This document shows positions 18,747-27,862 of a stretch of 64,000 nucleotides of DNA, piece by piece. Numbering within the stretch: position 1 is the first letter of the stretch; every line of letters starts with the position of its first letter. Location: positions 4,154,001-4,218,000 of the forward strand of contig NZ_CP072600.1 of NCBI RefSeq assembly GCF_019891175.1, given 5' to 3'. This DNA is from Leptothermofonsia sichuanensis E412 (GTDB taxonomy: Bacteria > Cyanobacteriota > Cyanobacteriia > Leptolyngbyales > Leptolyngbyaceae). The translations under genes and the position numbers were made by a program. The notes under the pieces are model-generated. The model saw nothing but the letters and a program-made list of their open reading frames with translations. It was not told the origin of the DNA and ran no database searches.

Positions 18747-18980
18747 GGACGAGTTGTTAGTTGTCAGTTGCTAGTTGTCAGTTGTTAGTTGTCAGTTACT
18801 GATCCTTGCTCATCAGTGATTAATTATCCAAACTCCTGACTCTCTACTTCAACTTTCAACTTTCAACTCTTTTCCCCTCACTAAAAACAGCAGCCAACAA
18901 CCCTCTTCACTTCTCACTTCTCACTCCTCACTCCTCACTCCTCACTCCTCACTCCTCACCCCTCACTCCTCACTAAAACT
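18747..18980. repeat. Low-complexity repeats between exporter and HlyD genes
   Basis: GTTAGTTGTCA-type units (about 18752-18797) are followed by a run of CTCACTC/CTCACTT units (18908-18975) that ends three bases before the HlyD ATG. The C/T-rich run occupies the place where a ribosome-binding site would lie, so the start of hlyD has no clear Shine-Dalgarno sequence. Confidence 0.8.
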
Positions 18981-18983
18981 CCT

Positions 18984-20459
18984 ATGAAACCCCATCACTT
19001 TCTACTATCACCCCTGAGAGCACTGCGATCGCGCTATCGCCGCATGTTAGATCAGGTCGAAGTTGATCTGGAAACGAAGTCAATTGGTTTACCTTCAGCC
19101 GCTGGCTGGACAAAACGAATGACTCAGATCATTCTGATTGGAATTACTGCTAGCGTTGGCTGGTCAGTCCTGGCGCGGGTAGATGTGGTGATTAATGCCA
19201 GTGGCAAGCTAGAGCCACTGTCTCAGTCTCAGGTGATTCAGTCCAGGGTAGGCGGAACGGTGACGGCTGTACTGGTGCGGGAGGGAGACGTGGTGAAACA
19301 GGGACAACTCCTGATGCAACTGGACAAAACCGCTCTCTATAACCAGATGCAAGCCCTGCTGGTACAGCGAGAGCAGTTGGTGAATGAAACTGCCGTGTTA
19401 CGGATGGCTCACCAGGGTAAGCCAATGGAGGCTCTACATAAAAGCAAAGCAAAAATTCCACCTGAACTGATGAATCGAGTGCAAACCCGGTTACTATTAG
19501 TCGCTCAAATTACGGGAGATCCCAGCCATTTGTCACCAGAACAACGGCAGCGGTTTGAACTATTTCAACGGCAATTGCAAGATCTGCGATCGCTATCCCG
19601 CTTACAGGAAACAAACATCCAGTCCCAAATTGCGGAAGCAGAAGCCCAACTTGCCCAGACTGGATTCCAACTACAAACGGAACAGGAACTTTTAGGACGG
19701 CTAACCCCCTTAGCTGAACAGGGAGCCATCTCCCGTGTTAACTTGCTTCAACGCCGGGTAAGTGTGAGTGAACTGCAAAAACAGATGATTCAAAACAGTT
19801 TGCAGAAGCATCAGCTACAGGTAAACCAGTTACGGACAAAAGTGGAGGAAGGAAAGTTACTTAATGAAACCCAACAGGACTTGCAACGCCGATTGGCAGA
19901 ACTGGATACTGAATTTGATGCCACAATCAAACAAAACCAGCGGCAGCTGGTTTTGGTGGCTTCTCAACTGAATCAAGTCAAACTGGATTTAAAAAATCAG
20001 GACTTAAAGGCTCCTGTGGATGGAGTGGTATTTAACCTGGGACCCAAACTTCCTGGTGTAGTCGCCCAGGCTGGACAAACCCTGCTGCAAATTGTTCCTG
20101 ACGAGTCTCTGACAGCACGAGTTCAGGTTGCCAATGCAGATATTGCCAATATTCGAGTTGGTATGCCTGTAGATGTCCGGATTGATGCTTATCCATTTAC
20201 CGAATATGGCTCGATTAAAGGGGTTGTTTCTAAAGTAGGCAGTGAGGCCGTCAAAATCAGCGAAACAACCCCTGGACCTACTGTTTTTCCAGTGGAAGTC
20301 CGCCTCGATCGCCAGTTTTTAGACCGTAAATCTGAGCGATTTTCCATCACGCCTGGCATGAGTGTAGTTGCCATGATTAAAGTACGTCAGCGTGCCCCCA
20401 TCAGCTATGTAACTGAAGAAATTACCAAAGCCTTTGATGGTATTAAATCAGTTCGTTAA
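18984..20459 (+). CDS. HlyD-family periplasmic adaptor of the type I secretion system
   Basis: Membrane fusion protein of 491 residues linking the ABC exporter to an outer-membrane channel. One membrane segment lies near residues 48-66 (MTQIILIGITASVGWSVLA). The first half of the lipoyl domain follows (GGTVTAVLVREGDVVKQGQ). A long coiled coil runs over about 110-340, rich in Gln and Leu. The second lipoyl half is LKAPVDGVVFNLGP, and a beta-barrel region with ADIANIRVGMPVDVRIDAYPF completes the fold. It lies in the same direction as the PpiC and exporter genes, separated only by the repeat tract. Confidence 0.92.
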   Translation: MKPHHFLLSPLRALRSRYRRMLDQVEVDLETKSIGLPSAAGWTKRMTQIILIGITASVGWSVLARVDVVINASGKLEPLSQSQVIQSRVGGTVTAVLVREGDVVKQGQLLMQLDKTALYNQMQALLVQREQLVNETAVLRMAHQGKPMEALHKSKAKIPPELMNRVQTRLLLVAQITGDPSHLSPEQRQRFELFQRQLQDLRSLSRLQETNIQSQIAEAEAQLAQTGFQLQTEQELLGRLTPLAEQGAISRVNLLQRRVSVSELQKQMIQNSLQKHQLQVNQLRTKVEEGKLLNETQQDLQRRLAELDTEFDATIKQNQRQLVLVASQLNQVKLDLKNQDLKAPVDGVVFNLGPKLPGVVAQAGQTLLQIVPDESLTARVQVANADIANIRVGMPVDVRIDAYPFTEYGSIKGVVSKVGSEAVKISETTPGPTVFPVEVRLDRQFLDRKSERFSITPGMSVVAMIKVRQRAPISYVTEEITKAFDGIKSVR

Positions 20460-20656
20460 TTTTGAAGACGCCTCAAAGCAAATCAGATCGTTTTTCTATT
20501 GACCACCGAACACTTTTCAAACACCCTCTGAGACAGGGGATCAGTTTTTCTGGATGCTGTTATAGCCCCTATCAAAGATGTGAGGTAAAGTGAGGGTGCA
20601 GAGCAACCCACTGTGCCTCACACTCCCGTACTGCACTCAATTGAGAGACGCTGTAG

Positions 20657-23600
20657 TTAATTGCAAATACGGCGATCGCGCTCCTCCAGATTTGGATTAG
20701 TCTGCACATAGTCACGCACCCAGTCACAACCCTTTTTCACAAGGGCTTGCAAATCCAGATTCCAAAGGATGACCCCTTTATCGAAGCTGCCAACTGCTAC
20801 AGCTTTGCTATCAGGACTAAGGGCAACAATTCCCAACACCGTATTAGGACTCTGAAAGGATGCAAGCTCTGTACCATCTCGATTCCAAAGCTTAACAGTG
20901 CCATCCTTACCTCCACTGGAAGCAACAACAGTGCCATCGTGATTGAAACTTACACTAAACACTCCACGAGTATGTCCCTGAAGGGTTTTGAGTAATTCAC
21001 CATCTCGACTCCACAATTTAATGGTTGTGTCGTTACTGGCAGAAGCGATTATTTGACCATCTGGACTGAAACGGACACCGTAAACCTGATCACTATGCCC
21101 TTTCAAGGTTTTCAATAATGTTCCATTTCGGTTCCAAAGTTTGATGGTTCTATCTAAACTGGCGGATGCGATCGTTTGACCATCAGGGCTGAAGCTAACG
21201 CTGTAAATTTGATCCGTGTGTCCTGCTAAGGTTCTTAATAAAGCACCATTGCGGTTCCAGAGCCTGATGGTCTTATCTGCGCTAGCAGAAGCAATCGTCT
21301 GGCTATCTGGACTGAAGGTGACTTCAAAAACATCATCTGTATGACCTTTCAGGGTTTTAAGCAAGCCCCCATCACGACTCCAGAGACTGATAGCTCTACC
21401 ATTATTTGTGTTGCTAGCGACAAGTACTTGACCATCTGGACTAAAACTAACCGATCCTCGTAATCCCTGGTATCTAAACAGTCTTTTTATCAGCTTACCT
21501 TCCCGATTCCACAAATAAATAGCACCGTCCTCATAATCAACCGCCGCAATCATTTCACCATCTGGACTAAAACTGATTCCAGGAGAGCTACCACTGGAGG
21601 TTCGCATTGTAGGTAACTCACTGTTGTTCAATTTCCACAGGCGCACGGAGTTGTCGAACCCAGCGGATGCAAGCTCCTGACCATCGGGACTGAAGCTGAC
21701 ACTGTATACCAGACCGCTATGCCCCAGAAGGGTTTTGGCAAGAGAACCATCTAAATTCCACAACTTGACTGTTCCATCATAATTTGCTGAGGCAATGGTT
21801 TTGCCATTGTGGTTGAATGCCAGACTCATGACAGCATCTGAGCCTGAGGATGGGGATCGGAATCTGGCGCGTTTTAGAGAAAGAACGAAGTCCTCCTCAC
21901 CTGAACGGGCAATTTTTACAGAAACCTTTGTTCCAACCACACCTCGAAGTTGTTTAATGGATGAACCTTGAGTCATTTGATTAGTAGCGATGCCATTGAT
22001 CGCAATGATGCGATCGTCCACTTTCAGCCCTGCTTCCATTGCTGGGGCATTCTGAAACACTTCCACAATCTTCAAGCTTTTGGTTTCTCCATCCCAATCA
22101 GTGCGAACTCCAATTCCTGAAAATTCTTCGTAAGTTGGGGTTGCAACCTCCATTGTGGTTAAAAGCTGCCCTGAACGATTCCAGACTCGAATAGTACCGT
22201 CCTGAGAGCCAGTTGCAATTTTGCTCCCATCTGGACTGAACTTAACATCGTTGATGCCAGATGGATGCTTGAGAGTTTGAATTAAAGCACCATCCTGGCT
22301 CCAAAGTTTTACCGTATTAATATCTCGTTCAGAAGTTGCCAGTATTTGCCCGTCTGGGCTAAAAGCCACACTTGTGAGATAGTTCGTGAAACCTTGAATC
22401 GTGTTGAGTAAATTACCTTTCAAATCCCAAATCGTTACTGTTTTATTATCATTTCCAGTTGCAATCTGCTTGCCATCTGGACTGAATGCAACAGCATTGA
22501 TCCCAGAGCTATTTTTCAGTGTGTGTAAAAGTTCTCCTTTCTGGTTCCAAAGTTTACAAGTTTTATCTGAGCTAACAGTCGCAAGAATGTCACCCTTAGG
22601 GTTAAAGGTAAGGCTATCGACAAAATTGGTATGTCCTGCCAAACGTTTAACCAGCCTACCATTGCGTTCCCATAGAATAGCCGTGTAATCCTGGCTCACA
22701 GAAGCAATCAATTTTCCATCAGGACTAAATGCTACACCTTGTAAACGACTGGTGTGTCCTTCTAAACGATTGCGCTCTTGCACACCATAGACCGCTTGCT
22801 GAAGTGCAACAATAGCCTTAATACGAATGCCATTATCCTGCCAAGTCGCATGGTTAACTAATTGTCCTGCTTTCAAAGCTTGCATGAGTGCATCCAGCCT
22901 TTTGTTCAAGCTAAACAGAGCTTCTGAAGATGCAGCCAGAGCGATTACCTCACTCTTTTCTGAAAACATTCGGCGTTGTTCAGCCTGTTGATATTGACTA
23001 AATGCAAGGAAAGCCGAGCCGATCGCAACGACAGAAACCGTTGCAACGGCACCTAACCACAGTCGTTGCCGTTTAATTTGAATCCGCTGTTGTTGAATTT
23101 CGGCTTCCTGGCGATCGCTCTCTGCCTGGCGGCTCTCATTGATGTAATCCCGCTGGATTTGAGTCGATCTCGGTTCCTTCTCAGCATTCTGCGTTAGCCA
23201 ATGAATTACGGCTTCCAACTCACTCCCGCGTAGCAACAAGTCGGGATTGCGATTCTTATTTTCCCACTCGATCGCCCTCACCAGAATCCGGGTATGCTGC
23301 TTCACATGATCGAGGTCCGTGTCGATGGCTTCCAGTAATTGTTGAAAAGTGAGATCGAAATCATCGCGTTCCCGGAAAAACAGCCAGTTGTGCTTTGCCA
23401 GAGCAGGATGGACCAGATTCATCTCCAGATCATCCCGTCGCACCACCGGAATTAACCGTTTGTGGTACTGAACAGCGTGGTCAATCTCCTGATTGCACAC
23501 TTTCGAGGCAATGGAATCCGGGCTGATTACAAAAATAAACGTATTCGCGGCTTCAATTCCCCGTTCAATTTCCTGCCACCAATCGGCGGTGAGGGGAATG

Positions 23601-23707
23601 TCCTGCCAATCAACCCAGGCTTCACGGCTATGCTCTACCAGTGCCCCATGTAGGGCTTTCACAAAGTCCTTATCTTTACGCGAGTAGGAGATGAAAACAT
23701 CAGTCAT
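20657..23707 (-). CDS. TIR domain - transmembrane - WD40 protein with inserted PDZ domain
   Basis: A 1016-residue multidomain protein. Residues 1-140 are a TIR domain (MTDVFISYSRKDKDFVK, then SPDSIASKVCNQEIDHA, where Glu74 sits at the position of the NADase glutamate). A coiled coil and a single membrane segment follow (about 225-250, WLGAVATVSVVAIGSAFLAF). Fourteen WD40 repeats come next, enough for two seven-bladed propellers. After the fifth repeat, residues about 515-615 form a PDZ domain (GIGVRTDW, VFQNAPAMEAGLKVDDRIIA, IKQLRGVVGTKVSVKI). The protein ends with a Cys-containing tail (CDWVRDYVQTNP) typical of cyanobacterial WD40 signalling proteins. TIR-WD40 proteins are known in cyanobacteria. 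A conflict or defence role is inference, supported only by the neighbouring Rpn-type nuclease. Confidence 0.9.
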   Translation of the reverse strand: MTDVFISYSRKDKDFVKALHGALVEHSREAWVDWQDIPLTADWWQEIERGIEAANTFIFVISPDSIASKVCNQEIDHAVQYHKRLIPVVRRDDLEMNLVHPALAKHNWLFFRERDDFDLTFQQLLEAIDTDLDHVKQHTRILVRAIEWENKNRNPDLLLRGSELEAVIHWLTQNAEKEPRSTQIQRDYINESRQAESDRQEAEIQQQRIQIKRQRLWLGAVATVSVVAIGSAFLAFSQYQQAEQRRMFSEKSEVIALAASSEALFSLNKRLDALMQALKAGQLVNHATWQDNGIRIKAIVALQQAVYGVQERNRLEGHTSRLQGVAFSPDGKLIASVSQDYTAILWERNGRLVKRLAGHTNFVDSLTFNPKGDILATVSSDKTCKLWNQKGELLHTLKNSSGINAVAFSPDGKQIATGNDNKTVTIWDLKGNLLNTIQGFTNYLTSVAFSPDGQILATSERDINTVKLWSQDGALIQTLKHPSGINDVKFSPDGSKIATGSQDGTIRVWNRSGQLLTTMEVATPTYEEFSGIGVRTDWDGETKSLKIVEVFQNAPAMEAGLKVDDRIIAINGIATNQMTQGSSIKQLRGVVGTKVSVKIARSGEEDFVLSLKRARFRSPSSGSDAVMSLAFNHNGKTIASANYDGTVKLWNLDGSLAKTLLGHSGLVYSVSFSPDGQELASAGFDNSVRLWKLNNSELPTMRTSSGSSPGISFSPDGEMIAAVDYEDGAIYLWNREGKLIKRLFRYQGLRGSVSFSPDGQVLVASNTNNGRAISLWSRDGGLLKTLKGHTDDVFEVTFSPDSQTIASASADKTIRLWNRNGALLRTLAGHTDQIYSVSFSPDGQTIASASLDRTIKLWNRNGTLLKTLKGHSDQVYGVRFSPDGQIIASASNDTTIKLWSRDGELLKTLQGHTRGVFSVSFNHDGTVVASSGGKDGTVKLWNRDGTELASFQSPNTVLGIVALSPDSKAVAVGSFDKGVILWNLDLQALVKKGCDWVRDYVQTNPNLEERDRRICN

Positions 23708-23872
23708 GGCGGGCTGCTGGCAGGAGAATATTCTCTATTTCAGCCTATCAGGTCTGTCAGCAGACGAAACAACCTGTTGGGGTTAGTGAATAGATTTGGT
23801 TAATCCGACGCGATCGCATCATATACGTTCAGGCGTACTAAAATGATGCCACTGCCGTCTTTTCGACCCATG

Positions 23873-24763
23873 TCCTTTGACAATCTCTGTAAGCTGTTGT
23901 CAGAAAAATACCCGGATCGCTTTGTGAACTGGCTGTTAGGAGAAACCCCTCAAACGGTGACAGTTCTGAAGACTGAACTGAGCATTGAACCGATTCGAGC
24001 TGATTCCGTTACCTTTTTGCAAACCGACCAGCGGATTGTTCATCTGGAATTTCAAACCCGAATTGAGTCCAATCCCCCCCTGCCCCTCCGGATGCTGGAT
24101 TACTGGGTACGACTACACCGGCTTTACAGGTTACCCGTTACCCAGGTTGTGATTCTGCTGTTGCCGCCAGCCAATGCAACCGAAATTGAAACGGCCTTTA
24201 GCCTGGAATCAACCCGCCATGCATATCAGGTCATCAGGTTATGGGAGCAAGATCCTGCCATCTTTTTGCATGACCCCGCCTTACTCCCCTTTGCTTCCCT
24301 GGCAGCCACCTCCGATCCTGCCCAGCTACTCCATCAGGTCGCCCAGGTGATCCGTGGAATACAATCCACTCAACAACGGCAGGAAGTTTCGGGCTATGCT
24401 CAACTACTGGCAGGGTTAAAATTTAGTCAGCCGTTGATTCGACAAGCTTTTATGGAGGGGGTTATGCGAGAGTCGGTCATCTATCAAGAAATTTTTCAGG
24501 AAGGCAGACAGGAGGGCAGACAGGAGGGCAGACAGGAAGGCAGACAGGAAGGCAGACAGGAAGGCAGACAGGAAGGCAGGCGAGAAGAAGGTTTGGCCCT
24601 GGTCCTGCTGTTGCTGGAACAGCGGGTTGGGCAGTTGCCGGATGAGTTGCGCGATCGCCTCTCCACCCTCGACTTAGCCCAACTGGAAGCCCTGGCAGTG
24701 GCGTTACTCAATTTCTCGCAGCTTTCAGATCTGCTGGACTGGTTCAAGCAAAAACACCTGTAA
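23873..24763 (+). CDS. Rpn-family recombination-promoting nuclease/putative transposase with DUF4351-like tail
   Basis: A protein of about 296 residues of the PD-(D/E)XK Rpn/YhgA-like group. The N-terminus MSFDNLCKLLSEKYPDRFVNWLLGE and the core segment ADSVTFLQTDQRIVHLEFQTRI contain the expected acidic residues of the nuclease fold (D in ADSVTF, E and Q in HLEFQ). The C-terminal part after residue about 230 is a leucine-rich helical domain like DUF4351. Between them lies a Gly-Arg-Gln-Glu tandem repeat encoded by seven 12-base units. An alternative ATG at 23843 adds ten residues; neither start has a clear ribosome-binding site. Such genes are numerous and variable in cyanobacteria. Confidence 0.8.
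   Translation, partial: SFDNLCKLLSEKYPDRFVNWLLGETPQTVTVLKTELSIEPIRADSVTFLQTDQRIVHLEFQTRIESNPPLPLRMLDYWVRLHRLYRLPVTQVVILLLPPANATEIETAFSLESTRHAYQVIRLWEQDPAIFLHDPALLPFASLAATSDPAQLLHQVAQVIRGIQSTQQRQEVSGYAQLLAGLKFSQPLIRQAFMEGVMRESVIYQEIFQEGRQEGRQEGRQEGRQEGRQEGRQEGRREEGLALVLLLLEQRVGQLPDELRDRLSTLDLAQLEALAVALLNFSQLSDLLDWFKQKHL
24503..24586 (+). repeat. 12-bp in-frame tandem repeat coding GRQE
   Basis: Seven units of GGCAGACAGGAR (the last degenerate) lie in frame within the Rpn-family gene. Copy-number change in steps of 12 bases would add or remove GRQE without shifting the frame. Confidence 0.9.
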
Positions 24764-24811
24764 GCGATAACAAATCATTCAGATTAATTCAAGCCTTCCC
24801 CATCAATCCGA

Positions 24812-25687
24812 CTACTCCAGCGGATAATTTTTATCAATCTCTGCCAGAATTCGGGTTGTCTCATCACAAAGCCAGGAATGGCAGGGACCATTACTGGCAA
24901 TCACCCCACCCCACTGGCTCACCTCCGCCTGGTTGTATTTCAGTGGAGAGCCATCAAAATGGGTGAACTGTCCGCCTGCCTCCGTCAGAACCAGTTCAGG
25001 AGCCGCCAGATCCCAGTCCTTTGGGGCTGACTTACCAGGCAGAGAAAGGTAAACATCCGCAGTATGTTCTAAAATAGCAGCAATCTTGCCACCTACACTT
25101 CCTACTGATCGCTGATGCTGAATCGGGAAGCGATTCAATAACTGGTTAAACCGTTCATCTCGATGGCTGCGGCTGGCAACCATCGTCAGGTCTTCAATCC
25201 GATTGCGTTGGGACACCTGAACCCGTTGAGGTAATTGATTGCGTTTTTCAACAAAGGTGCCGCCATTCAGGGTCGCAAAGTAGAGCCTTTCCACTGCCGG
25301 GCACGCCACCACAGCCAGCACAGGACGGTCCTTCTGCAATAAGGCAATGTGGATTGCATACTCTCCCGTGCCCTTGATATAGTCCCTGGTGCCATCCAGT
25401 GGGTCAATCACCCAGACACAGGGTTGGGGAATCGGTTCGCCCGATGCCTGGATCTTATAGGTTTCTTCGCTGAGATAGCCAAAGTTTCTGGTGCCGCAGG
25501 TCGCCTGCAAATTCTCCAGAATATAGTGGTTTGCTGCCATATCTGCCGCTGTCACCGGACCATCGCCTGAATCCTGCACATTCAGGTCAGAGGGTTTCAT
25601 CGCCAGCAAAATATCTGCTGCTCCCCAACCCACCGAGGTCGCGATCGCCACCAATTCTTGCAGTTCATCAGCTTTTAATGCGTCCAA
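24812..25687 (-). CDS. cysQ: Inositol monophosphatase family protein, CysQ-like 3'(2'),5'-bisphosphate nucleotidase
   Basis: Mg2+-dependent, Li+-sensitive-type phosphatase, 292 residues from the preferred start. The metal motifs are present: LSEE, WVIDPLDGTRDY and, near the C-terminus, KDWDLAAPELVLTEAGG. CysQ-type enzymes hydrolyse 3'-phosphoadenosine 5'-phosphate made in sulfate assimilation. Specificity here is inferred, since inositol phosphatases share these motifs. I prefer the TTG at 25687: AGGAG lies 7 bases upstream and the protein then begins near the usual first helix. The ATG at 25762 would add 25 residues that are not family-like. Confidence 0.8.
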   Translation of the reverse strand: MDALKADELQELVAIATSVGWGAADILLAMKPSDLNVQDSGDGPVTAADMAANHYILENLQATCGTRNFGYLSEETYKIQASGEPIPQPCVWVIDPLDGTRDYIKGTGEYAIHIALLQKDRPVLAVVACPAVERLYFATLNGGTFVEKRNQLPQRVQVSQRNRIEDLTMVASRSHRDERFNQLLNRFPIQHQRSVGSVGGKIAAILEHTADVYLSLPGKSAPKDWDLAAPELVLTEAGGQFTHFDGSPLKYNQAEVSQWGGVIASNGPCHSWLCDETTRILAEIDKNYPLE

Positions 25688-25797
25688 ACTCAATCTCCTG
25701 AAAAATTTGTACCTGTTTGGTCGAAGGGGAGCATCAGCGGGAGAGGTCGGCAAAAGCTTCATCCTCTAGCCTTTTGCTTTCAACTTCAAAACCCTTC

Positions 25798-25876
25798 CCA
25801 CTTCTTACCTCTCACTTCTCATTTCTCACTTCTCACTTCTCACCTCTCACTTCTCACTTCTCACTTCTCACCCTCT
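25798..25876. repeat. CTTCTCACTTCTCAC tandem repeats overlapping a gene end
   Basis: About ten imperfect copies of TTCTCAC/TCTCACT. The tract runs into the 3' end of the PfkB gene and supplies its last codons and stop (minus-strand reading GTGAGAAGTGAGAAGTGA). Confidence 0.85.
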
Positions 25877-26726
25877 CTTCCATCCACTGCCGGGTTCCAA
25901 AAAACTGACAGGAACGGGCTGCAATTCTGCTAGCTTCTACCAGTGCCTCGACAAACTCCTGTTGCAAAATAGCATGGCAGAATGCCCCATGAAAAATGTC
26001 ACCTGCACCCAGGGTATCTACTGCCTTCACGGGTGGCACTGCAATCGAACCCGTTTGCCCATTACTCCAGTATTGAATGGGGTGTTCTCCGTGGGTGATG
26101 GCAATGTGAGCAATGCTCAACGACTTTAGATATTCGATCACTGCCTGATCACTCTCACAGTCTGGTGGGCGAAAATTGGCAGAACAGATGACATAGTCTG
26201 CGTAGGGTAGAACTCTATCAAACCCTGGCTTCCAGCTTCCGCCATCAATCACGACTGGAATCAATTGTGCTTTTGCCTGCTGGGCGATCGCCTCTCCCAC
26301 TGCCATCTGATGTCCATCTATCAGCACAATTGCAACATCCTGGAGGCATTTAGCAGGAATCTGATCAGCCATAACCTGAGTTTTAACTGCATTAATTGAG
26401 ACTACCGCCCTCTCCCCCGTTGCTTCCGTCACCAGGACAGAAGAAACAGGCGGCGGCTCAGTACGCTTCGGAGTCAGGTCAACCATAGTCACGCCATACT
26501 GTTGCAAATCTGCCCGAATCAGATGGGTAACAGGATGAACACCTACACCCCCCATCACCATCGCCTGATGATTCAGATAACTAAACGCAACAGCCGCATT
26601 GGTTGCTGGCCCCCCCGCAAATACCCCATAATCAGATGCCACCAACTTCTGATTTGTCCCTGGCAGATGCTCCACCCGGTAAATTAGATCCAGAGTCACC
26701 AACCCCACAAATACCCCTCGCTGCAT
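25854..26726 (-). CDS. PfkB/ribokinase family carbohydrate kinase
   Basis: A sugar kinase of about 290 residues. The N-terminal FVGLVTLDLIYRVEHLPG and AGGPATNAAVAFSYLN belong to the PfkB substrate-binding region. The C-terminal signature VDTLGAGDIFHGAFCHA contains the catalytic Asp and anion hole. The substrate is not deducible; ribose, fructose or a nucleoside are all possible. Start ATG 26726 is chosen over the GTG at 26735. The last codons and stop are derived from a spacer repeat tract, so the native C-terminus may have been replaced. It is transcribed toward the CysQ-like gene. Confidence 0.85.
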   Translation of the reverse strand: MQRGVFVGLVTLDLIYRVEHLPGTNQKLVASDYGVFAGGPATNAAVAFSYLNHQAMVMGGVGVHPVTHLIRADLQQYGVTMVDLTPKRTEPPPVSSVLVTEATGERAVVSINAVKTQVMADQIPAKCLQDVAIVLIDGHQMAVGEAIAQQAKAQLIPVVIDGGSWKPGFDRVLPYADYVICSANFRPPDCESDQAVIEYLKSLSIAHIAITHGEHPIQYWSNGQTGSIAVPPVKAVDTLGAGDIFHGAFCHAILQQEFVEALVEASRIAARSCQFFGTRQWMEERVRSEK

Positions 26727-26836
26727 CACCCCCACCCCCTTTCCCTCTCTTTAACAATTAACAACTGATAATTCCCCTCTCGAATAGCTCTCCACTACCC
26801 ACTCCCTCCCTTCTCACCGCTTTTCTCTCCCCTCCC

Positions 26837-27688
26837 ATGCCTTCCGATCCCAAACCCGGCACACTTTACCTGGTCAGCACACCTATCGGCAACCTGGAGG
26901 ATATGTCTTTCCGGGCAGTGCGAATTTTGCAGTCAGTAGACCTGATTGCCGCAGAAGACACCCGCCATACAGGAAAACTGCTGCATCACTTTCAGATTAC
27001 TACTCCACAACTCAGTTACCACGACCACAACCGCCAATCTCGCACATCAGAACTGCTGGAACGTTTACAACAGGGAAAAGCGATCGCCCTTGTTACCGAT
27101 GCTGGAACACCAGGAATCTCTGATCCAGGGTATGAGCTGACAAAAGCCTGTGCTGAGGCAGGTATTCCTGTAGTGCCCATTCCTGGACCCAGTGCCGCAA
27201 TTGCAGCCTTAGCCGCCTCTGGGCTTGCCAGTGATCGCTTTGTGTTTGAAGGCTTTCTACCGGCCAAAGCCCAGGCACGTCGTGCTCACTTGGAAACCTT
27301 GAAACCAGAAACCCGCACCCTCATTTTTTACGAAGCGCCCCATCGTCTGCGGGCAACTCTACAGGATTTGCAGATTCTGGGAACCGAGCGGCAACTTGTG
27401 CTAGCACGAGAATTAACAAAGCTGCATGAAGAATTGTGGCGGGGTACGGTGGGGGAAGCTACGGTGCTGTATAGCGATCGGGAACCCCAGGGTGAATTTA
27501 CCCTTGTGGTGGCTGGCGCTCCTCTGAATCAAGCCACCCTATCTGAAGCCGCGATTATAACCGAACTCCAAAGCCTGCTGAAACAGGGGCTTTCCCGCTC
27601 TGCTGCCAGCCGCCAGCTTGCCCAGGAAACGGATCTCCCCCGCCGTCAGATCTACCAGCTAGCCCTATCGTTACCAGAGGAATTTTGA
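26837..27688 (+). CDS. rsmI: 16S rRNA (cytidine(1402)-2'-O)-methyltransferase
   Basis: A 283-residue SAM-dependent enzyme of the tetrapyrrole-methylase fold, methylating the 2'-O of C1402 in 16S rRNA. Signatures are LYLVSTPIGNLEDMSFRAV at the N-terminus, AAEDTRHTGKLL, LVTDAGTPGISDPGYEL, IPGPSAAIAALAASGL and FYEAPHRL. The length is standard. It begins about 110 bases from the divergent PfkB gene across a repeat-containing spacer. Confidence 0.96.
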   Translation: MPSDPKPGTLYLVSTPIGNLEDMSFRAVRILQSVDLIAAEDTRHTGKLLHHFQITTPQLSYHDHNRQSRTSELLERLQQGKAIALVTDAGTPGISDPGYELTKACAEAGIPVVPIPGPSAAIAALAASGLASDRFVFEGFLPAKAQARRAHLETLKPETRTLIFYEAPHRLRATLQDLQILGTERQLVLARELTKLHEELWRGTVGEATVLYSDREPQGEFTLVVAGAPLNQATLSEAAIITELQSLLKQGLSRSAASRQLAQETDLPRRQIYQLALSLPEEF

Positions 27689-27862
27689 AGCTTCATCCGA
27701 AATTGGAGAGATACCGCATGATGTTTTTAACAACAGGGAATCCTAGTACTAGACAGAGCTGATTCTAGAGATGACTATAGAGACTGGATGAATTAACGCT
27801 TTTCAATCCATCCTGCTATTTAGCAACCCCCACAACTGAGTTCCAAAATAAACGTAACACCA

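Noticed and set aside
18908-18975. CRISPR-like CTCACTC array
   Set aside because: Short units with no unique spacers; it is a simple-sequence tract.
24503-24586. CRISPR-like tandem repeat
   Set aside because: The units are 12 bases, contiguous, without spacers and in frame, coding GRQE.
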